DNA of 39,499 bases from Rhodocyclaceae bacterium. Lineage in GTDB: Bacteria; Pseudomonadota; Gammaproteobacteria; Burkholderiales; Rhodocyclaceae. Each line of letters starts with the position of its first letter. Positions within the stretch are counted from its first letter, which is position 1. The notes under the pieces are model-generated. The model made no database searches, had not been told where the DNA came from, and saw only the letters and a list, made by a program, of their open reading frames with translations. This document shows, piece by piece, positions 35,291 to 39,499 of this stretch. The stretch spans positions 1 to 39,499 of the forward strand of contig JAPUEC010000223.1 in NCBI GenBank assembly GCA_027492775.1, read 5' to 3'. The translations under genes were made by a program, and so were the position numbers.

Positions 35291-35965
35291 ATGGCCGACG
35301 GACAGACGATTCCAGGGTGTGGCTTGAGCCTTGTCGTGTTACGCAACCTCCCCCTTTTCTCTGGGCTGGAGCAAGCGGAGCTCGAAAAGCTGGGGCAAGT
35401 TGCGGTTCGGCGCCGCGCCACCCGCGGCGAGTTCATCGTGCGCGCGGGCGAAGCCACGGACTCGCTCTTCATCCTGGTCAGCGGCAACGCCAAAGTCACC
35501 AATTGCGACGAGGAAGGGCGTGAAATCATCTTGGCCATCCTCGGCCCCGGCGAATTTTTTGGCGAAATGGGCCTGATCGACGGCAGCCCGCGCTCCGCAA
35601 GCGTCGTGGCGCAGCAGACCTGCGAATTGCTGGTGATGACCCGCGCCGATTTCCATCGCTGCATGCAGAACAATTTCCAGGTGGCGTTAAAGCTGATGCG
35701 TATCCTGGTGCAGCGTCTCCGCGAGGCCGACCGCAAGATCGAAAGCCTGGCGCTGCTCGATGTTTATGGTCGCGTTGCCCGATTGTTGCTGGAGATGTCG
35801 GTGGTGGAAAATGGCCGGCGGGTGGTGACGCGCAAGGTTTCGAAGCAGGATATGGCGCGCATGATCGGCGCTTCGCGCGAGATGGTCAGCAAGGTCATGC
35901 GCGATCTGGAAAATAGCGGTTATGTCACCTACGAGGGCGATTTGATGGTCATCGTCGAGGCGTAG
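35291..35965 (+). CDS. Crp/Fnr family regulator, CRP-like
   Basis: A 224-residue regulator with an N-terminal cyclic-nucleotide-binding domain and a C-terminal winged helix. The binding-pocket motif [18 protein letters not shown] resembles the cAMP site of CRP (Glu, Arg-Ser), and the helix [20 protein letters not shown] resembles CRP/Clp rather than FNR. No N-terminal Fe-S cysteine cluster is present, so it is not a second FNR. Whether it binds cAMP or another nucleotide is open. It starts divergently from trxB and lies 2 bases before ftsK, so it may be co-transcribed with ftsK and lolA. Confidence 0.88.
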   Translation: MADGQTIPGCGLSLVVLRNLPLFSGLEQAELEKLGQVAVRRRATRGEFIVRAGEATDSLFILVSGNAKVTNCDEEGREIILAILGPGEFFGEMGLIDGSPRSASVVAQQTCELLVMTRADFHRCMQNNFQVALKLMRILVQRLREADRKIESLALLDVYGRVARLLLEMSVVENGRRVVTRKVSKQDMARMIGASREMVSKVMRDLENSGYVTYEGDLMVIVEA

Positions 35966-35967
35966 GG

Positions 35968-38277
35968 ATGGCGAGACGCAATCCGGAAAAATCGGCCAGC
36001 CCGCTGCCCGACAAGATCGGCACCCTGTTGCAGGAATCCCATTGGCTCGTGTTGGGCGCGGTTGCGCTTTTCCTCTCGCTCGCCTTATGGGGCTACCACC
36101 CGGCCGATCCAGGGTGGAGCCATGCCACTTCGGTGGGAAGTCTGCACAATCCGGCCGGCCGGATCGGCGCCTGGCTGGCCGATATGCTTCGTTACCTCTT
36201 CGGTCTCTCCTCCTGGCTTTGGGTGCTGCTGCTTTTTATGTTCGTCTGGCGGGGTTATCACCATCTCAACGGCAGGCTCGAAGGCGAACGATCGGATCGT
36301 CGCCCGCTTTATTTCACCCTGGTCGGTTTTGTGATCCTGCTGGTCTCCTGTTCAACCCTCGAGGCCTTGCGTTTTTATGGAATCAAAGCGGCCTTACCTT
36401 TGGCGCCGGGGGGCATGCTGGGCGTGGAGTTTGGGCGAATCGCCATGCGCGGCCTCGGCTATACGGGCGCGACGCTGACCCTGCTCGCCATGATTGCCGT
36501 GGGTTGGAGCGTTTTCTCGGGCATGTCCTGGCTGACCGCCTTCGAGCGTCTGGGATGGTTGCTGGAATCCGGGGTCTGCCTCGTGCGCGGCTTGTACGAC
36601 CGCTGGCAGGATCGCCGCATCGGCCGGGGTGTGGCGCAACAACGCGAAGTCGTGGTCGAAGAAGAGAAGCGCCGGGTTGAGCACCATGAACCGATTTTGA
36701 TCGAAACCCCGGCACCCGAGGCACCGCTTTCCGCCAAGGTGGAGAAGCGTATCGAGCGCGAGAAGCAGGGCGCGCTTTTCCCCGAGGCGATCATTGGCGG
36801 CCAGTTGCCGCCCTTGCACCTGCTCGATCCGCCGCCGCCCCAAACCGAGCTGCCGAGCACCGAAACACTCGAATTCACTTCGCGTCTGATCGAGCGCAAG
36901 CTCGCCGACTTCGGTGTCCAGGTCAAGGTCGTGGCCGCTTTGCCAGGGCCGGTGGTGACGCGTTATGAAATTGAGCCGAACGTGGGCGTCAAGGGGTCGC
37001 AAATCGTCAATCTGGCGCGCGATCTCGCACGGGCACTGGCCCTGGTTTCCGTCCGCGTGGTCGAGACGGTGCCGGGAAAATCCTGCATGGCGCTCGAACT
37101 GCCTAATAACCGTCGCCAGATCGTCAAGCTCTCCGAAATCATTGCGAGCAAAGCCTACAATGACATGGTCAGCCCGCTGACCATCAGCCTGGGTAAGGAC
37201 ATTGGTGGTCAGCCGATGGTGATCGATCTGGCGAAGACGCCGCACTTGCTGGTCGCCGGCACCACCGGTTCGGGAAAGTCAGTGGGGATCAACGCCATGA
37301 TCCTGTCGCTGGTCTACAAGTCGGAACCCGATCAGGTGCGCCTCATCCTGGTCGACCCGAAGATGCTCGAACTCTCCATCTACGAAGGCATTCCCCACCT
37401 GCTGGCGCCGGTCGTGACCGACATGAAGCACGCGGCCAATGCCCTCAACTGGTGTGTTGGCGAAATGGAGCGCCGCTACAAGCTGATGTCGGCCATGGGT
37501 GTGCGCAATCTCGCCGGCTTCAATGCCAAGGTCAAGGAAGCGCAGAAGCGGGGCGAGCACATCCCCAATCCGCTGACCCTGACGCCGGAAACGCCTGAGC
37601 CGCTGACGACCATGCCGTTCATTGTGGTGGTGATCGACGAGCTTGCCGATCTGATGATGGTGGTCGGCAAGAAAGTCGAGGAATTAATCGCCCGCCTCGC
37701 GCAAAAGGCCCGCGCCGCCGGTATCCACCTGACGCTGGCGACGCAGCGTCCCAGCGTGGACGTCATTACCGGCTTGATCAAGGCCAATATTCCCACCCGC
37801 ATCGCGTTCCAGGTTTCGAGCAAGATCGATTCCCGGACTATCCTCGACCAGATGGGCGCCGAGGCATTGCTTGGTCAGGGCGACATGCTCTATCTGGCGC
37901 CCGGTACCGGGTATCCGACGCGCGTGCATGGCGCTTTTGTCAGCGACGACGAGGTCCACCGCGTTGTAGAACATCTGAAGACCACCGGTGCACCGGACTA
38001 TATCCACGACATTCTGGCGGGTTCTGCTGAAGATGACGAAGGCGGCGGTGGTGACAGCGATGGCGGGGATGCCGAGAGTGACCCGCTTTACGATCAGGCG
38101 GTGGATATCGTGCTGAAGAACCGCCGGGCCTCGATATCGCTCGTCCAGCGCCACTTGCGCATTGGCTACAACCGCGCGGCAAGGTTGATCGAAGCGATGG
38201 AAAAGGCGGGGTTGGTTTCGGAAATGGATGCCCGTGGTGGCCGCGAAGTATTGGGACGCAGGAGCGCCGAGGAATGA
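35968..38277 (+). CDS. ftsK: DNA translocase FtsK
   Basis: A septum-located ATPase that pumps chromosome ends apart and activates XerCD recombination at dif. The 769-residue protein has about four N-terminal membrane helices (roughly 25-190), a short linker, then a RecA-like motor with Walker A GTTGSGKS (431-438), Walker [11 protein letters not shown], and a C-terminal winged-helix gamma domain (about 705-769; [11 protein letters not shown]). This is the short-linker form. It overlaps the lolA region, with ATGA at its stop. Confidence 0.96.
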   Translation: MARRNPEKSASPLPDKIGTLLQESHWLVLGAVALFLSLALWGYHPADPGWSHATSVGSLHNPAGRIGAWLADMLRYLFGLSSWLWVLLLFMFVWRGYHHLNGRLEGERSDRRPLYFTLVGFVILLVSCSTLEALRFYGIKAALPLAPGGMLGVEFGRIAMRGLGYTGATLTLLAMIAVGWSVFSGMSWLTAFERLGWLLESGVCLVRGLYDRWQDRRIGRGVAQQREVVVEEEKRRVEHHEPILIETPAPEAPLSAKVEKRIEREKQGALFPEAIIGGQLPPLHLLDPPPPQTELPSTETLEFTSRLIERKLADFGVQVKVVAALPGPVVTRYEIEPNVGVKGSQIVNLARDLARALALVSVRVVETVPGKSCMALELPNNRRQIVKLSEIIASKAYNDMVSPLTISLGKDIGGQPMVIDLAKTPHLLVAGTTGSGKSVGINAMILSLVYKSEPDQVRLILVDPKMLELSIYEGIPHLLAPVVTDMKHAANALNWCVGEMERRYKLMSAMGVRNLAGFNAKVKEAQKRGEHIPNPLTLTPETPEPLTTMPFIVVVIDELADLMMVVGKKVEELIARLAQKARAAGIHLTLATQRPSVDVITGLIKANIPTRIAFQVSSKIDSRTILDQMGAEALLGQGDMLYLAPGTGYPTRVHGAFVSDDEVHRVVEHLKTTGAPDYIHDILAGSAEDDEGGGGDSDGGDAESDPLYDQAVDIVLKNRRASISLVQRHLRIGYNRAARLIEAMEKAGLVSEMDARGGREVLGRRSAEE

Positions 38278-38279
38278 CA

Positions 38280-38900
38280 ATGAGTATTCGAAGCTTGAAA
38301 CTGCTGGGTTGCCTGCTCGCCTTCGTGCCCATGCTGGCCGAGGCGGGTTCAGTCGAACAATTGCGCCAGTTTCTTGAAGGCACCAAAACCTTGCGCGCCG
38401 ACTTCACCCAGACAGTGGTGGCGAAGAACGGACGCAAGCCGCAGCAATCCTCAGGCACGCTGGCGATTTCCCGCCCGGGCAAGTTGCGCTGGGAAATCAA
38501 AAAGCCTTATCCGCAACTCATGGTGGGCGATGGGCAAAAATTCTGGATTTATGACCAGGAGTTGGCGCAGGTGACCGTCAAGAAAGTCACCCAGGCGATC
38601 GGCGGAACGCCGGCGGCGCTGCTGGCTGGCGGAAATGTCCTTGAACGCGATTTCACCCTCAAGGATGTTGGTGAATCCGACAATCTGAATTGGGTGGAAG
38701 CGACGCCGAAAAGCACCGAAAGCGGCTTCGAAAAGGTACGCCTCGGTTTTGCGGGAAGCGAACTTCGTGGCATGGAATTGCACGACAACTTCGGTCAGAT
38801 GACTTACCTGAGATTTTCCAGGATCGAGCGTAATCCTTCGTTACCGCCGGGGTTGTTCCATTTCAAACCGCCGGCTGGCGCCGATGTCATTGGGGAATAA
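38280..38900 (+). CDS. lolA: Outer-membrane lipoprotein carrier protein LolA
   Basis: A periplasmic chaperone that ferries lipoproteins from LolCDE to LolB. The 206-residue precursor has an N-terminal signal peptide (hydrophobic LLGCLLAFVPML, probable cleavage after AEA), then the LolA pattern LRADFTQTV, GTLAISRPGKLRWE and QKFWIYDQEL. The ATG at 38280 is preferred over 38274 because GAGG lies 7 bases before it. It follows ftsK directly, a common gamma- and betaproteobacterial order. Confidence 0.94.
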   Translation: MSIRSLKLLGCLLAFVPMLAEAGSVEQLRQFLEGTKTLRADFTQTVVAKNGRKPQQSSGTLAISRPGKLRWEIKKPYPQLMVGDGQKFWIYDQELAQVTVKKVTQAIGGTPAALLAGGNVLERDFTLKDVGESDNLNWVEATPKSTESGFEKVRLGFAGSELRGMELHDNFGQMTYLRFSRIERNPSLPPGLFHFKPPAGADVIGE

Positions 38901-39499
38901 ATGGGTGCCATTAACAGCAGCGCGCTGAAGACAGCAAAAAGTTCATTCCGCAATACCGCTGGAGGTTGTAATATTTCCTCGGTGATGTATCAGGAATATG
39001 GCTTAGTGCTGCCCCTCTTGCCCGATTTGGAAGCGATATCCGGTTGCCGTGACCGGCGCCTGCTTGGGCAACTCATTGTCGCCACGGCCGGGAAGCTCTT
39101 GGGTGAAGAAGCCGATGTCGCCTTGTTCCGCAAGGAGCAGGACGACACGAAACTGAGTTTGTCCCATGGCCCGACGGTTATGGCCGCAGCGCTCGGCCCG
39201 TGGGTGAAATTGCTCGAAACGACCATTTTTCCCGAGGGAATCGTTACCGATACGGTCGACGGTCGGACGTACGGCGTCCTTCCGCTCCAGTCCTCCGAGG
39301 TCAGTTCATCAAAAACATTACTTGCTTTTGCCGTTGATGCCGCGATCGCCACGGAAAATATCGATAATCTGCTCTGCATTGCCCGCCTTTATGGCAATCA
39401 CGTCAAGCTTCTCGATTACAGCGAACTGGATTCGCTGACCCGACTGCTCAACCGCAAGACCTTTGACGAAACCTTCGACCGCCTGCTGATGGCCAGTGG
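38901..39499 (+). CDS. Diguanylate cyclase (GGDEF), 5' part only
   Basis: The open frame beginning right after the lolA stop runs off the window end. About 170 residues form an N-terminal region I do not recognise; the last visible stretch, DSLTRLLNRKTFDE, is the start of a GGDEF domain. The catalytic GGDEF motif itself lies outside the window. ATG 38901 abuts the lolA stop; ATG 38985 is an alternative start. No membrane segment is seen in the visible part. Confidence 0.78.
   Translation, partial: MGAINSSALKTAKSSFRNTAGGCNISSVMYQEYGLVLPLLPDLEAISGCRDRRLLGQLIVATAGKLLGEEADVALFRKEQDDTKLSLSHGPTVMAAALGPWVKLLETTIFPEGIVTDTVDGRTYGVLPLQSSEVSSSKTLLAFAVDAAIATENIDNLLCIARLYGNHVKLLDYSELDSLTRLLNRKTFDETFDRLLMAS

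Overview
The window reads as a high-GC betaproteobacterial chromosome segment. Gene content (class I PHA synthase, FNR next to hemN, trxB | ftsK-lolA, nadE-glnB, soluble Hox hydrogenase) suggests a metabolically flexible, facultatively anaerobic member of the Rhodocyclales or a close relative. That placement is inference from gene content; no rRNA or tRNA gene was seen.

Layout. (1) 1-3305: the end of an NAD-linked bidirectional [NiFe] hydrogenase operon (hoxF end, hoxU, hoxY, hoxH, and the maturation protease hoxW). (2) 3370-5889: a universal stress protein on the minus strand, then phaC with a strong terminator. (3) 5926-11233: a low-oxygen block. A hemerythrin, a DUF2249 protein, a multipass membrane protein and SirB2 form an overlapping operon behind an FNR-box promoter. 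Next come fnr (minus strand) and hemN, which share a divergent region with a second FNR box, and then a SafE-like membrane protein. (4) 11246-17592: a stress and copper block of overlapping genes (UspA, CopA ATPase, PAS-GGDEF-EAL protein, CopZ-like chaperone), then selD. (5) 17832-30348: the most unusual part, a probable single regulatory and metabolic unit. Two adjacent Rex operators overlie a promoter. The first gene encodes Rex fused to a response-regulator receiver domain. It is followed by a formate-dehydrogenase-like subunit lacking the catalytic Cys/Sec, sulfhydrogenase-type beta and gamma subunits, a maturation protease, and a group 4 (Hyc/Hyf-like) membrane [NiFe] hydrogenase (ion-translocating subunit, large subunit, NuoH-, NuoI- and NuoB-like subunits). 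A stand-alone receiver protein, a terminator, and a small sensorless histidine kinase close the block. (6) 30449-39499: housekeeping genes: ppa, nadE, glnB, a small unknown gene, smr and trxB (minus), a Crp-like regulator, ftsK, lolA, and the start of a diguanylate cyclase cut by the window end.

How it may work together (inference). The gamma subunit would exchange electrons with NAD(P)H, and the beta and FDH-like subunits would carry them through Fe-S clusters to the membrane hydrogenase. The complex would then interconvert NAD(P)H and H2 in a way coupled to ion flux. Rex would repress the operon when NADH is low and release it when NADH accumulates. Its fused receiver domain, the separate receiver protein and the kinase offer a second, phosphorylation-based input. 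Together with Hox, PHA synthesis and the FNR regulon, this region looks devoted to handling excess reductant under low oxygen.
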